Of a DNA stretch of 64,000 nt, positions 25,513 to 35,109 are shown one piece after another. The notes under the pieces are model-generated. The model searched no databases. It was given only the letters and a program-made list of their open reading frames with translations, and had not been told where the DNA came from. Position 1 is the first letter of the stretch; each line of letters begins with the position of its first letter. The stretch is from Wenyingzhuangia aestuarii (lineage in GTDB: Bacteria > Bacteroidota > Bacteroidia > Flavobacteriales > Flavobacteriaceae). The translations under genes were made by a program, and so were the position numbers. The stretch lies in contig NZ_JAATJG010000002.1 in the NCBI RefSeq assembly GCF_011927765.1, forward strand, positions 1 through 64,000. Reading direction: 5' to 3'.

Positions 25513-28478
25513 GAACCGTATCAGGAGTCGTAACTAGCTCTGGTGATGGATTACCTTTAATTGGAGCAACAATACAAAAACTAGGTACTAAGGAGGTAAC
25601 GACAACAGATTTTGATGGTCAATATGTAATCAAGGCAAAAAAAGGAGATGTTTTGCAATTTACTTATTTGGGAATGACTCCTAAAAGTACAACAATTACA
25701 GGTAATGTGCTTAATGTAATTTTAGATCCAAGTCAAGAGCAATTAGATGAAGTTGTTGTTGTTGGATATGGAACTCAAAAGAAAAAAGAAGTAACAGGAG
25801 CTGTAGCACAAGTAAAATCTGAAGAAATAGAACAATTTGTAACGACAGATGTGTCTTCAGCTTTACAAGGTCAAGTTACAGGGGTAAATGTAACTGCAGC
25901 AAGTGGAGAGCCAGGAGAAACCGCTAGTATACAAATAAGAGGGGTAACTTCATTAATTGGTTCCAATGAGCCGTTATGGGTTGTAGATGGAATAGCTCAA
26001 CAAGGTAATCCAGGGTTAAGTCCAAATGAAATTGAAACTATTGATATTTTAAAAGATGCAGCCTCTGCAGCTATTTATGGTACAGAAGGAGCAGGAGGAG
26101 TTATTTTGGTAACTACCAAGCAAGGAAAAGAAGGAAAAATGAGCATTACCCTAAACTCAAAATATGGTATTCAAGATTTAGGGAAAGGAATTTCTTTAAT
26201 GAATGCTAAAGATGAACTATTTTTTGGTTTAACACAGTTAGATAATGGTGCTTCTACTTTTGTTCCAGGTCCTATTAGAACTCCAGAGTGGTTAAATAAT
26301 GATAATACTTTTAATGATTATGTATTGGTAGAACATGCAGCTACGCAACAACACACTTTAAATGTTTCTGGAGGAACTAAAGAGTTTTCTTACAACGCAG
26401 TAGGTGGTTATTTTAATCAAGAAGGAACGTTGATAAATTCTGGTTTTCAAAGAGTAAATGGACGTATTTCTGCAAACTATAATAAAAAGAATTGGAAGGT
26501 AAGATCTAGTATCGCTTTTACTACAGAAAAAAGAGATAGAGTAGGAAACAACTTAATAACAAATGCACAACGTTATTCACCACTATATCCAATTGTAGAT
26601 CCTAGTTCAGATGTTGTATACTCTACAGAAAGTGGTGATGGGGGAGTAAGAACTCCATTGGAATTGTTGGCACAGGCATTAAAAAAGAAAGACAATAGTA
26701 CTAGTGAGAGAATTAATGCAAGTATAGGAGTTACAAGACAATTAACAAAAGATTTAAGTATGTCTGCTACTTTGGGTACAGCTATTACCAATACTTATAG
26801 AGATCAGTTTTTACCTCAATATTCAATTGTTTATTTAAACGGAGATCCTACAGAAACAGATCCAACGAAAAGTAATGTAACTACATCTGCATCTAGAAGA
26901 TCTACATTATCAGGAGATATAGGACTTAGCTATAAGAAAAAAATTGAGGATCATAATTTTGGAGCACAAGCAATTTTTGCAATCAAAGAAGAAGGATATA
27001 GAGGTTTTTCAGCAAGAAAAGAAGGTGTCCTAAATAATGATATTCGTGTGTTAGACGGTGCAAGTATCAATCCTGTAGCCGATTCAGAAATTTATTATAA
27101 TAGTACACAAGTTGGTTTTGTTGGTAGAGTAACCTACGGATACAAAGACAAATATTTGTTATCAGGAGTGGTAAGAAGAGATGGTTCTTCCAAATTTAGC
27201 CCAGAGAATCAATGGGGGATATTTCCATCAATTACTATGGGGTGGAACGTATCTGATGAACCTTTTTGGAAAGACTTAAAAGGAACCATTAATAATTTTA
27301 AAATTAGAGCGGGTAGAGGTACTGTAGGAAACAACCGATTTGGAAATTATGAATATCAAAGTACCATACGTACCAATGCGAATTATATTTTTGATCCTAC
27401 AGACAATCAATTAACATTTGGATCTGCTGTATATACCTATGCAAACCCTCAGGTAAAATGGGAGACAAAAACAGAAACAAATATTGGTTTTGATATGAGT
27501 TTATGGAGAAACAAATTGATTGTTACTGCAGATGTTTATAAATCTAGTAATGAAGATATGCTGTTTCCTGTAAGAACTCCAAGTTCTGCAGGTGCTTATG
27601 ACGGAAATAATTTAAATAGTATTTTAAATGTAGGAAACATGACCAATCAAGGTTTGGAAATAGCTTTAAAATATAGAACAAATATTCAAAAAAGTAAATT
27701 ATCTACAAGTTTAGTGTTTACTAGAAATACAAATGAGGTAACTAGTACAGCAGGACAATCAACTATTTATAACACGCAATCTAACATAAATTCTACTCCA
27801 ATTACTGTTTTTGCAGAAGGATACGAAGCAGGAGCTTATTTCTTGTACAAAACTAACGGAGCTATTAATAGCGAAGAGCGTTTGGCAGCTTATCAAGAAA
27901 TTAAGCCTGATGCAAAAATGGGGGATATTGAAATTGTTGATTATAATAAAAATGGTAAAATCGATAATGATGATAGGCATTATGCAGGAAGTGCATTGCC
28001 TGATTTTGAATTAGGTTGGAATATGCAATGGACCTATAAAGGTTTTGATTTGTCTATGAACTGGTACGCTTCTGTAGGGTCAGAAATTATAAATGGTAAT
28101 AAAATTGAAGCTTATACCAAAGGTAGGCACAAAGATTTATTAGACATGTGGTCTAAAGATAATCCAACATCTAATATTCCAATTTTAAGAGATTTTGGTA
28201 CTAATAACTATTTACCAAATAACGATTATTGGGTTGAAAGTGGAGACTATATACGTTTAAAACTGGCAACATTAGGTTATAATTTTTCACAAACAACTTG
28301 TGAAGATATAGGTCTAAGTAGCTTAAGATTATTTTTTACAGCTCAAAACCCATTGACCATTACAAAATATACAGGTTATGATCCAGAGGTTGGAGGAAAT
28401 GTAGCAAGAAGAGGTTTAGATTTATCTAGATATCCATTAGCTTCATTGTACACTGTTGGATTAAATGTTAAATTTTAA
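25410..28478 (+). CDS. SusC-like TonB-dependent outer-membrane transporter, cassette 3
   Basis: A 1022-aa protein. The signal peptide ends KAYAQ and is nearly identical to that of the SusC at 17513. A carboxypeptidase-regulatory-like domain, a TonB-box region LDEVVVVGYG, a plug with LWVVDG and ILKDAASAAIYGTEGAGGV, and a barrel ending NVKF follow. Past the first 120 residues it is the most divergent of the three SusCs (for example NPGLSPNEIETIDILKD in place of the PRIPP plug segment), so it may carry a different oligosaccharide. It pairs with the SusD 10 nt downstream. Confidence 0.95.
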   Translation: MKKNRTINVRTVLRKVFLILFLSVVCFQGKAYAQGTVSGVVTSSGDGLPLIGATIQKLGTKEVTTTDFDGQYVIKAKKGDVLQFTYLGMTPKSTTITGNVLNVILDPSQEQLDEVVVVGYGTQKKKEVTGAVAQVKSEEIEQFVTTDVSSALQGQVTGVNVTAASGEPGETASIQIRGVTSLIGSNEPLWVVDGIAQQGNPGLSPNEIETIDILKDAASAAIYGTEGAGGVILVTTKQGKEGKMSITLNSKYGIQDLGKGISLMNAKDELFFGLTQLDNGASTFVPGPIRTPEWLNNDNTFNDYVLVEHAATQQHTLNVSGGTKEFSYNAVGGYFNQEGTLINSGFQRVNGRISANYNKKNWKVRSSIAFTTEKRDRVGNNLITNAQRYSPLYPIVDPSSDVVYSTESGDGGVRTPLELLAQALKKKDNSTSERINASIGVTRQLTKDLSMSATLGTAITNTYRDQFLPQYSIVYLNGDPTETDPTKSNVTTSASRRSTLSGDIGLSYKKKIEDHNFGAQAIFAIKEEGYRGFSARKEGVLNNDIRVLDGASINPVADSEIYYNSTQVGFVGRVTYGYKDKYLLSGVVRRDGSSKFSPENQWGIFPSITMGWNVSDEPFWKDLKGTINNFKIRAGRGTVGNNRFGNYEYQSTIRTNANYIFDPTDNQLTFGSAVYTYANPQVKWETKTETNIGFDMSLWRNKLIVTADVYKSSNEDMLFPVRTPSSAGAYDGNNLNSILNVGNMTNQGLEIALKYRTNIQKSKLSTSLVFTRNTNEVTSTAGQSTIYNTQSNINSTPITVFAEGYEAGAYFLYKTNGAINSEERLAAYQEIKPDAKMGDIEIVDYNKNGKIDNDDRHYAGSALPDFELGWNMQWTYKGFDLSMNWYASVGSEIINGNKIEAYTKGRHKDLLDMWSKDNPTSNIPILRDFGTNNYLPNNDYWVESGDYIRLKLATLGYNFSQTTCEDIGLSSLRLFFTAQNPLTITKYTGYDPEVGGNVARRGLDLSRYPLASLYTVGLNVKF

Positions 28479-28488
28479 ACGAAACAAG

Positions 28489-30240
28489 ATGAAAAGATAT
28501 ATAAAATACATTATCCCTTTTTTGGTGATAACAACGACGTTGCAATCTTGTGACGATTACTTAGAAGAAATCAATCCAAATGAAGTTTCATCAGAACTAT
28601 ATTGGCAGGATTTAGAGGATTCTAATGAAAACTTAACATCTGTTTATAACGGATTGTTAAATCAATACATTTGGTCTGTTGACAATGAGGCTCTTAGAGG
28701 TGATATAGCATTTTCAAACTTGCGAAGCAGACAAAACTCAGAAACCTATGCATGGCACGCACAAGCATTTACAAATACGGTAGATAATCATTATTTTAAA
28801 AGCTGGGCAGGAATGTATCGTGTAATTTGGAGAGCAAACCAAGTTATAACAGGGTTAAACGGTATGTCAGAAACTTTTAAAAGTCAAGAAGCATGGACCA
28901 CACAAATGGCAGAGGCTCGTTTTTTAAGAGGGTTAATGCATTTTTACTTACACTCTAACTACAATCAAGGAGAAATAATCATTAGAGATGAAATACCTGA
29001 GAGTTTAGAGGATTATTCTAAACCAACATCATCATCTGCCAAAGTTTTAGAGTTTTTTAGAAAAGATTTTGAATATGCTTATGATAATTTACCTGCAACT
29101 CAAAATCAACCTTCTAGAGTTAGTAAGGGATTGGCAGCCATGATTTTTGCCAAAAGTTATTTATATACAGAAGAATACGACAAGGCAGTTCCTTTGTTAA
29201 AAGATGTAATAGAAGGACCTTACGGATTTGAATTACTTAAAGGAGAAGCTGTAAAAACGTTGTTTACACATGCAGGAGATTTTAACAAAGAAACGTTATT
29301 CGAAATAAATTATACAGATGTACATCAACGTTTGATTAACTCTAATGGGGATAGTTGGGATGAAGAGGCTTATACTACAAGATGGGCAAGGTATACAACA
29401 CCAGCAAATAAAGGAGGATCAATAGGAGGTCCAAAATACTTTAACCCAACAGCCTGGTTAACTTTTGAATATTCTAACGAACCTATGAATTTAAATGATT
29501 CTAGAAACTTTAAAGAAGGAAATCAATTAAGAAGTGTGCCTCTAAGATGTGCGCAAATGATTCAGGTAGTTAACGATGAGGAGTCTAGCTATTATGGAAA
29601 AACTCCTGCTTATGAAGACGTTAGTTTTAGTAAGGATGTTTTTGCCTATTTTAAAAAATTAACCAATCATGATGTGGTTAGTCACGAAGATGAAATGTTG
29701 TCTACAGCGTGGCAGTCTGGTAAAAACTTAGTGGTGTATCGTTTAGCAGATGCTTACTTAATGTTGGCAGAGTGTTATATTGAACAAGATAATATTACAG
29801 AAGCGTTAAAATACATTAACGAGATTAGAAGCCGTTGGGGATTATTGCTATTAGGTGCCGATGATGGTTCTAGTTCTTATGATGATGTAGCTTATGATAA
29901 AACAACATTAATGGAACACTTAATGTATATAGAAAGGCCTTTAGAGTTGTCTTTAGAAGGGTATGCAGAAAGAGCTATTGATTTAAGAAGATGGGGAATA
30001 ACCAAACAACGTTTTACAGATTTGGCATCAAGAGATTACCAGGTAGTAGATTATTCTTTTACAAAAGAAGATGGAACTACAGGTAAAGGAAGCAAAATAC
30101 AGACGGGTGTAGGACCAACTGCTAACAACAACACTCCTGAAATTGAGTTTAATGATGCAGCAGCTAATTATTTAGAATCTGTACATGCCTACTTGCCATT
30201 ACCTAACGAAGAAACGTTGTATAACCAACAAGTAAACTAA
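28489..30240 (+). CDS. SusD-like glycan-binding lipoprotein, cassette 3
   Basis: A 583-aa lipoprotein. The ATG at 28489 gives a standard signal peptide with lipobox TLQSC (Cys21). A longer reading from 28465 would add eight residues, overlap SusC and spoil the signal. SusD landmarks are EARFLRGLMHFYLHSNYNQG, VVYRLADAYLMLAECY, INEIRSRWGLLLLG and EGYAERAIDLRRWG. It caps the SusC at 25410 at the cell surface. It differs from the other two SusDs in the N-terminal ligand-side loops, in line with its divergent SusC partner. Confidence 0.93.
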   Translation: MKRYIKYIIPFLVITTTLQSCDDYLEEINPNEVSSELYWQDLEDSNENLTSVYNGLLNQYIWSVDNEALRGDIAFSNLRSRQNSETYAWHAQAFTNTVDNHYFKSWAGMYRVIWRANQVITGLNGMSETFKSQEAWTTQMAEARFLRGLMHFYLHSNYNQGEIIIRDEIPESLEDYSKPTSSSAKVLEFFRKDFEYAYDNLPATQNQPSRVSKGLAAMIFAKSYLYTEEYDKAVPLLKDVIEGPYGFELLKGEAVKTLFTHAGDFNKETLFEINYTDVHQRLINSNGDSWDEEAYTTRWARYTTPANKGGSIGGPKYFNPTAWLTFEYSNEPMNLNDSRNFKEGNQLRSVPLRCAQMIQVVNDEESSYYGKTPAYEDVSFSKDVFAYFKKLTNHDVVSHEDEMLSTAWQSGKNLVVYRLADAYLMLAECYIEQDNITEALKYINEIRSRWGLLLLGADDGSSSYDDVAYDKTTLMEHLMYIERPLELSLEGYAERAIDLRRWGITKQRFTDLASRDYQVVDYSFTKEDGTTGKGSKIQTGVGPTANNNTPEIEFNDAAANYLESVHAYLPLPNEETLYNQQVN

Positions 30241-30246
30241 GAGATT

Positions 30247-32076
30247 ATGAAGAAAAATATAAAATTAATTACAGGACTATTATGTGTGCTGTTGGCTTTT
30301 ACAACCAGCTGTTCAGACGAAGACGTATCTGTATATGGAGATTTAAACGGAGATTATTCTAGTTTTCAATGGTACACAGGTGGAAATAGAGAAACTTATA
30401 GAGAATCAAATAAAGAAATTAATATCAATCAATATGTTGGTTTATTTGATGTATCAGTAGGTGAGAAAAATAGAGAATGGACAATTCCTAGTTCAGCTAA
30501 ATTTTTAAACCAAAAGTTTACTGAAAGCGATACAATTTATAGCTCTTTTGTTATTCCAAATTCAGGAACCAAATCAGCAGATGAATTGGTAAACGTTTAC
30601 TTTCCCGAAGCTGGAGAATTTGAAGTGAAATTAAGAACAGAGTTTAAAGAACCAGTAACGTATACTAGGTCTTTTGAAGTAGGAGGAGAGTTGGTCTCAA
30701 AATCTATAACAAGCACAGTGGTTGATACTATTTTTAAAGTAAAGGTTTTTCCAGACCCTGTACCAACTTGTAAAGTTTACAAACAAAATTTTATAACCAA
30801 CCCCGAAGATCCTACGGGACCTACCATTGTAGATGAAGCAAATCCATATACTGAAATTTTATTTGTTGAGGAAGAAGATCAACCAAGTCTAGAAAATATT
30901 GATACTTGGGCTGAGGTGTCTATTGAAGCAGGAGAAAAATTAATGTTCGAAGATTTGTCAACTATTGGAGAGGTAGATGGAACTAGATGGACAACCAACG
31001 GAGGAAAACCCGAAGTTAGTTCTAAAGAAACAATAGAGGTAGCATATAATAAACTTACAGCAGATGATGAATATTATACAGCTCATTTTATATCAAGAAG
31101 AACAAGTGATGTAGGGCCTACTAAAGATATTGCTAAGTTAATCCCTTTAAAAATAAAGGTATTACCCTCTACTAAGCCATTTGCGTATAACGCAGGATTA
31201 AAAATATCAAAAGAAGGAATAATTAGTTTTCCTGTAACAGGAGAAGTAGAATTGTTTGATGGGCAAGAAGATAAATTTACAGTTAATGTTGTGAATACAG
31301 ATAGTGGATTTTATCAAAATATAGCTGTTTCCTCTGTGGCTTTAAATGCTGATGATGCAACAATTATAGAGTTAACATTAGCGGAGCAAGTATACAATAC
31401 AGATACGTTTACAATCTCGTATACAGATGCTAATGCAAAAGATACTGATGGAATTATTTCGGTAGACGGAAGATCATTAGAGAGTTTTGATCCTATAACC
31501 ACTACCATTAAAACATCAGAATATGAAGGAGTGATGAATATAACTGATTTTACAGGGTATGAATCTGAATATGGAGGTTCAGGAAATCAGTATAAGTTTG
31601 CTAACATGAATAAAGGAGTATATTTTGCTCAGCACAATGGTAACTCAGAAGCGGGACCATTGTATTATTGGAGAGATACAGAGTTAGCTTATGAAGGAAA
31701 TAGTTCTTTAAAATTTGAAACTCCAAGTACAGGTATCCCTAATTTAGCAAGATTACAAGGATCTGCATTTAAAACATTAAGTCCAATACCGGCAGGTAAA
31801 TTTATTCCAAGTGTATGGGTGTATATAGATCCAGCAACTACAATGTCTACAATACAATACAACTGTACAACAAATGTAGATGCTACTTTTAATTTTGATA
31901 TTAGCACTGTAGAAAAAGGAAAGTGGGTTCAATTAAACTTACCGGCTGTAGAGTTACCTGCCATAGCAGATGGTAGACTTGATATTAATATTACCAATGT
32001 AGATCAAGGTGCTACACAAGTTCAAAAGTTGTGGTTAGATAATTTTGATTTATTAATTGTTAACGACAGACCTTAA
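30247..32076 (+). CDS. Surface glycan-binding-type lipoprotein, cassette 3
   Basis: A 609-aa lipoprotein (Cys22 in FTTSC), the longest of the three homologues. Shared segments are GLFDVSVGEKNREWTI, EAGEKLMFEDLSTIGEVDGTRW, the Ig-like block IELTLAEQVYNTDTFTISY with DGRSLESF, and a C-terminal beta-sandwich ending LWLDNFDLL. It begins 6 nt after the SusD stop. Its presumed role is polymer or oligosaccharide binding at the surface for the cassette 3 transporter. Aromatic ligand-binding residues cannot be assigned without a structure. Confidence 0.75.
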   Translation: MKKNIKLITGLLCVLLAFTTSCSDEDVSVYGDLNGDYSSFQWYTGGNRETYRESNKEININQYVGLFDVSVGEKNREWTIPSSAKFLNQKFTESDTIYSSFVIPNSGTKSADELVNVYFPEAGEFEVKLRTEFKEPVTYTRSFEVGGELVSKSITSTVVDTIFKVKVFPDPVPTCKVYKQNFITNPEDPTGPTIVDEANPYTEILFVEEEDQPSLENIDTWAEVSIEAGEKLMFEDLSTIGEVDGTRWTTNGGKPEVSSKETIEVAYNKLTADDEYYTAHFISRRTSDVGPTKDIAKLIPLKIKVLPSTKPFAYNAGLKISKEGIISFPVTGEVELFDGQEDKFTVNVVNTDSGFYQNIAVSSVALNADDATIIELTLAEQVYNTDTFTISYTDANAKDTDGIISVDGRSLESFDPITTTIKTSEYEGVMNITDFTGYESEYGGSGNQYKFANMNKGVYFAQHNGNSEAGPLYYWRDTELAYEGNSSLKFETPSTGIPNLARLQGSAFKTLSPIPAGKFIPSVWVYIDPATTMSTIQYNCTTNVDATFNFDISTVEKGKWVQLNLPAVELPAIADGRLDINITNVDQGATQVQKLWLDNFDLLIVNDRP

Positions 32077-32088
32077 ACAAATTAATTA

Positions 32089-32126
32089 AACACCTCTTTT
32101 ATATTGATAAATTTAAAAGAGGTGTT
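32089..32126 (+). promoter_or_regulatory. Intercistronic hairpin before the small lipoprotein (cassette 3)
   Basis: AACACCTCTTTT and AAAAGAGGTGTT pair perfectly over 12 bp with a 14-nt loop. CTAAAAAAA and the start codon follow. It is the third example of the same placement after 561-594 and 24145-24177. Confidence 0.75.
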
Positions 32127-32142
32127 CTAAAAAAACAGAAAA

Positions 32143-32829
32143 ATGAAATACTTTTTAAATACATTAAAACTAATTTTAATATTACTTGTAGTTAGTTGTA
32201 CTACAGAGGAAAAAGAATTGCCTCAAGTGTCGTTGGTGCCTGTTTATACAATCAATGTGGCTGCACCTTCTAACGCAAATAATACATTGTCTGGTTATAA
32301 AAGTGTTACGGTTCCAACAACTATTAATATTTATAGAGAAACAGATTTAGTTATTCACTATCAAGAAGAAAATAACCCTGTAAATTATTATGTTTCGTCA
32401 ACAGACGAATCTACTGCTTTTGTACCTGCAGGAACAAATCCAGCTGTAGAAGGAAAATACAAAATTAATTATGTAATAGGTTCAGAAGAAAACACTACCA
32501 ATGCGGAAACAGGTACTGTTACTAAAACTAAAGAAACAACAACCTATGTAGTAGAAGCAAATAATACAGATATTGATGGAAATAAAATAAGTGTTAAAAA
32601 TAGTTTAGGCTTAACAATAAACCATACTAAAAAAGTAACTGTAATTGCAGATAAAGAAATAGGTGATGTTAATGTATCCGAAAGCATTACTCCTGCTACC
32701 GATAATGATGGTGAAATTACCACAGAAACTATTGTAGATGAGGTTAACAATACCACAACCACTATAATAACAACAGTTTCTAAAGCTGTTAGTTTAATTA
32801 CTTTAAAAGAAACAGAGGTATATAATTAA
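32143..32829 (+). CDS. Small lipoprotein of cassette 3, unknown function
   Basis: A 228-aa lipoprotein (Cys19 in LVVSC). The LVPVYTI segment near residue 30 and the terminal ETEVYN match the small lipoproteins at 131 and 24192. The middle has clusters of Thr, Asn and Glu and a run of valine/isoleucine-threonine alternation (TTTIITTV), which points to beta-strands. It is the last gene of cassette 3 and is followed by a strong terminator. No function can be assigned beyond membership of the uptake cassette. Confidence 0.75.
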   Translation: MKYFLNTLKLILILLVVSCTTEEKELPQVSLVPVYTINVAAPSNANNTLSGYKSVTVPTTINIYRETDLVIHYQEENNPVNYYVSSTDESTAFVPAGTNPAVEGKYKINYVIGSEENTTNAETGTVTKTKETTTYVVEANNTDIDGNKISVKNSLGLTINHTKKVTVIADKEIGDVNVSESITPATDNDGEITTETIVDEVNNTTTTIITTVSKAVSLITLKETEVYN

Positions 32830-32855
32830 GCGCTGTATATATATTTACAGACAAT

Positions 32856-32888
32856 AAAAAAGACAGCCATTTGGCTGTCTTTTTTTTA
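32856..32888. terminator. Bidirectional terminator between cassette 3 and the leftward acyltransferase
   Basis: AGACAGCC and GGCTGTCT form a perfect stem flanked by an A-run on the left and an eight-T run on the right, so it can end transcription from either side. Confidence 0.9.
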
Positions 32889-32959
32889 TTGTTTATAATC
32901 TTCTGATAGAGTTTAGTGTTATATGAATTAGGAAAGTATATGCAGCTAATTTAATTAGC

Positions 32960-33784
32960 TTATTCATCTTCCTTGTCAGAACTCCAAAACTCTCTTTGTT
33001 TGTTTAACTTTCTTTCTTGTTCGGCATATTCTTCTACAGAAATCACTTTTAAGAAAGAAGGGTGTTGCTCTATAGCAAATTCAATTTTTTTAAGAATATC
33101 GTTAGCATCTTCTTTTTCATAATCAATTTCTAAAGGTTGTTTAATTACCATAGATTGTAAAATTCCACGTTTTTTAATCAACAATCCTTTTTTGTCAAAA
33201 GAACGTCTAAAACCGTCAATAACAATAGGTACAACAATAGGCTGATAGGTTTTAATTAAATGAGCAGTACCTCTACGCACTGGGTTAAATGGTTTGGTAG
33301 TTCCTTGCGGAAATGTAATTACCCAACCATCATCTAAAGCTTTTTTAATATTTGTGATGTCAGACATTTTTACTTGTCTTTTTACATCCTTACCTGCAGC
33401 TCTCCATGTTCTTTCAATAGAAATAGAACCAACATAAGCAAAAATTTTAGGAAGCAAACCAGCTTTCATAGTTTCTAATGCAGCAATATAATACAGGTTT
33501 AATTTTGGTCGTAGTAAATATGTCCATCTTTTTAAACTATTATCTCTACCATTTAGTGTAGCATAAAATACATGATACATAGCAGCAACATCAGCAAAGT
33601 AAGTTTGGTGGTTAGAAATGAATAACACATTTCTTTCTGGAAGGTCTTTTAGTATTTCAGAACCTTCAATTTTTAATTTATTAAAACCGTTATATCTTCT
33701 GTAAGAAACAATTCCAATGATACTGATGATTATTCTTTTTAAAAAAAGGTATTGCCCAAAAGGGTTTTTTTTAAATAAGCTCAT
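32960..33784 (-). CDS. 1-acyl-sn-glycerol-3-phosphate acyltransferase-like protein (PlsC family)
   Basis: A 274-aa protein. The ATG at 33784 (MSLFKKNPFG) is chosen over an upstream TTG at 33820, because a TAnnTTTG element at 33818-33825 would place the transcript start inside the longer version. PlsC-type landmarks are the catalytic segment NHQTYFAD, the acceptor-binding FPQGTT motif and a following VVPIVIDGF segment. The His and Asp of the first motif are separated by five residues rather than the usual four. The likely role is transfer of an acyl chain to lysophospholipid at the inner membrane, but the exact substrate is unknown. It follows the leftward Nudix gene, with a likely promoter of its own. 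Confidence 0.75.
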   Translation of the reverse strand: MSLFKKNPFGQYLFLKRIIISIIGIVSYRRYNGFNKLKIEGSEILKDLPERNVLFISNHQTYFADVAAMYHVFYATLNGRDNSLKRWTYLLRPKLNLYYIAALETMKAGLLPKIFAYVGSISIERTWRAAGKDVKRQVKMSDITNIKKALDDGWVITFPQGTTKPFNPVRRGTAHLIKTYQPIVVPIVIDGFRRSFDKKGLLIKKRGILQSMVIKQPLEIDYEKEDANDILKKIEFAIEQHPSFLKVISVEEYAEQERKLNKQREFWSSDKEDE

Positions 33785-33817
33785 TTGTATTTTAATTATT
33801 ATTTTTTTTGTGAGCAA

Positions 33818-33825
33818 CAAATTTA
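33818..33825 (-). promoter_or_regulatory. Putative -7 element of the acyltransferase gene
   Basis: The minus strand reads TAAATTTG, an exact TAnnTTTG match, 34 nt ahead of the chosen ATG at 33784. A clear -33 TTTG is not obvious. Confidence 0.4.
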
Positions 33826-33842
33826 CAATAATTTGTTCCTAA

Positions 33843-34472
33843 TTACAGTGTTTTTAGTACTTCTTTAGCTTCATTAAGAATCATAGCGGTAGCTCCCCAA
33901 ATTCTATGATGATTAAATACAAAACAGGGAATTTCTATGTTTTTAGCATAAGAAGTAGCGGATTTAAAGGTAGCTATTTTTTTTGGATCTAGTAGGTTGT
34001 TTACTGGGAAATGAATGATTTCATCTACCTCGTGATTGATCATAAATTCGGGAGTGTTTTTAAGAATTCCTAAATACGGATTTACAGAAAAATTGCTAGG
34101 AGGAATGTAAATTGTGGTAAGCTGTTTTAAAACCATAATTTGGTTTTTAGCAATCCCCACTTCTTCAAAGGTTTCTCTAAGTGCCGTTTCTTGTAAATTG
34201 ATATCGGTAATTTCTTTTTTACCTCCAGGAAAACTAATTTGACTGCTGTGTGTGCCTTTGTAACTAGCCCTTTTGGTTAACAAAATATTTGTATTATTGT
34301 TTTCATCAGGATATAAAAGCATAAGTACTCCTGCTTTTCTTGCGTTTTCGGGAATTTGATACTTTGTAAAAGTAGGTCTACTAAAAGGAGCTAATTCTCT
34401 ATGAGCTTCTATACCTTTGAGCGGAATCTTTTTAAGAAGATCAATTTTGTCAATAAGTTGGTTAAACTCCAT
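33843..34472 (-). CDS. Nudix hydrolase, probable CoA pyrophosphatase
   Basis: A 209-aa protein. The Nudix box GGKKEI...RETFEEVGI is complete, with the Mg-binding glutamates in RETFEEVG. Upstream lies the LLTKRASYKGTHSSQISFPGG segment typical of the CoA-type subfamily (NUDT7/8, YeaB-like), which splits CoA into 3',5'-ADP and phosphopantetheine. Cytosolic, no signal peptide. It diverges from the small membrane protein gene at 34493 with only 20 bp between start codons, so promoters must overlap or lie in the coding regions. Confidence 0.85.
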   Translation of the reverse strand: MEFNQLIDKIDLLKKIPLKGIEAHRELAPFSRPTFTKYQIPENARKAGVLMLLYPDENNNTNILLTKRASYKGTHSSQISFPGGKKEITDINLQETALRETFEEVGIAKNQIMVLKQLTTIYIPPSNFSVNPYLGILKNTPEFMINHEVDEIIHFPVNNLLDPKKIATFKSATSYAKNIEIPCFVFNHHRIWGATAMILNEAKEVLKTL

Positions 34473-34492
34473 CTTTTATATACTTTAACTTC

Positions 34493-34768
34493 ATGAAATC
34501 TAAATATATAAAATTACTGCTAAGTATTCTGTTAGATGCACTAGGAATGCTATCTTATTTAGTTCCAGAATTAGGAGAGTTTATAGATGTGGTATGGGCT
34601 CCTTTGTCTTCTTTTATATTGATGAAATTATATAAAAACAAAGTGTCTAAATATATGGCTGTAGTTGGTTTTGTAGAAGAAATATTACCTTTTACAGATA
34701 TAGTCCCTACGTTTACAATTACTTATGTACTTAGTTTGTGTTTTGATAAAAAAGAAACTAAAATTTAA
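34493..34768 (+). CDS. Small conserved membrane protein, function unknown
   Basis: A 91-aa hydrophobic protein with about three membrane segments (residues 8-25, 30-45 and 62-83). It contains SYLVPELGEFIDVVWAPLSSFIL and FVEEILPFTDIVPTFTI, a symmetrical-looking pair of hairpins with acidic residues in the membrane-flanking loops. Similar short proteins occur in other Flavobacteriia, to my knowledge without a function. Its 3' end overlaps the leftward gene at 34758 by 11 bp. Confidence 0.65.
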   Translation: MKSKYIKLLLSILLDALGMLSYLVPELGEFIDVVWAPLSSFILMKLYKNKVSKYMAVVGFVEEILPFTDIVPTFTITYVLSLCFDKKETKI

Positions 34769-35054
34769 ATTTCATTCTTTTCATCATTTTATCCTGCATG
34801 TTTTTAAAGAATTTGTATTGACCTACAAGCCAACCTACATAAGGCAAGGTAAACTGATACACTAAAAATACAGGAACTATGTATAAAATATAAAAAACAA
34901 CAATGTTTAAGTTGGCTTTAGTTATACCTACCAAAGCTAATGCAGGTCTAACAATAAAAGCTGCAAAAGAACCATTAATGCTAAAAGCAACAAGAATAGC
35001 CAATATTTCCCAGTTAGATGTTAAGCCCCAACGTTGTTTTAATTTATCCATCAA
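34758..35054 (-). CDS. Small membrane protein, DUF6787-like
   Basis: A 98-aa protein with two predicted membrane segments (about residues 15-40 and 50-75) and a basic C-terminus (QDKMMKRMKFKF). The N-terminal LKQRWGLTSNWEILAILVAFSINGS pattern recalls the prolipoprotein-diacylglyceryl-transferase-like short proteins grouped as DUF6787; this assignment is from memory of the pattern. Function unknown. It overlaps the convergent gene at 34493 by 11 bp and is followed upstream by the DCC-family gene in the same direction. Confidence 0.6.
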   Translation of the reverse strand: MMDKLKQRWGLTSNWEILAILVAFSINGSFAAFIVRPALALVGITKANLNIVVFYILYIVPVFLVYQFTLPYVGWLVGQYKFFKNMQDKMMKRMKFKF

Positions 35055-35109
35055 AAATTAATTTTCGACAAAAATAGTTGATAAAGTAGGATATGCAATA
35101 AAAACGGGC

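Noticed and set aside
131-32829. Idea that the threefold cassette is a recent tandem duplication
   Set aside because: Apart from the SusC leaders, the proteins are widely diverged. Orientation also differs for cassette 1, so the duplication is old or the cassettes were acquired separately.
33785-33820. TTG start for the acyltransferase, 12 residues longer
   Set aside because: A TAnnTTTG promoter element overlaps it, and the ATG at 33784 gives a normal N-terminus.
34758-34768. 11-bp overlap of convergent genes as a regulatory antisense site
   Set aside because: Short 3' overlaps are common in compact genomes, and no structure was seen there.
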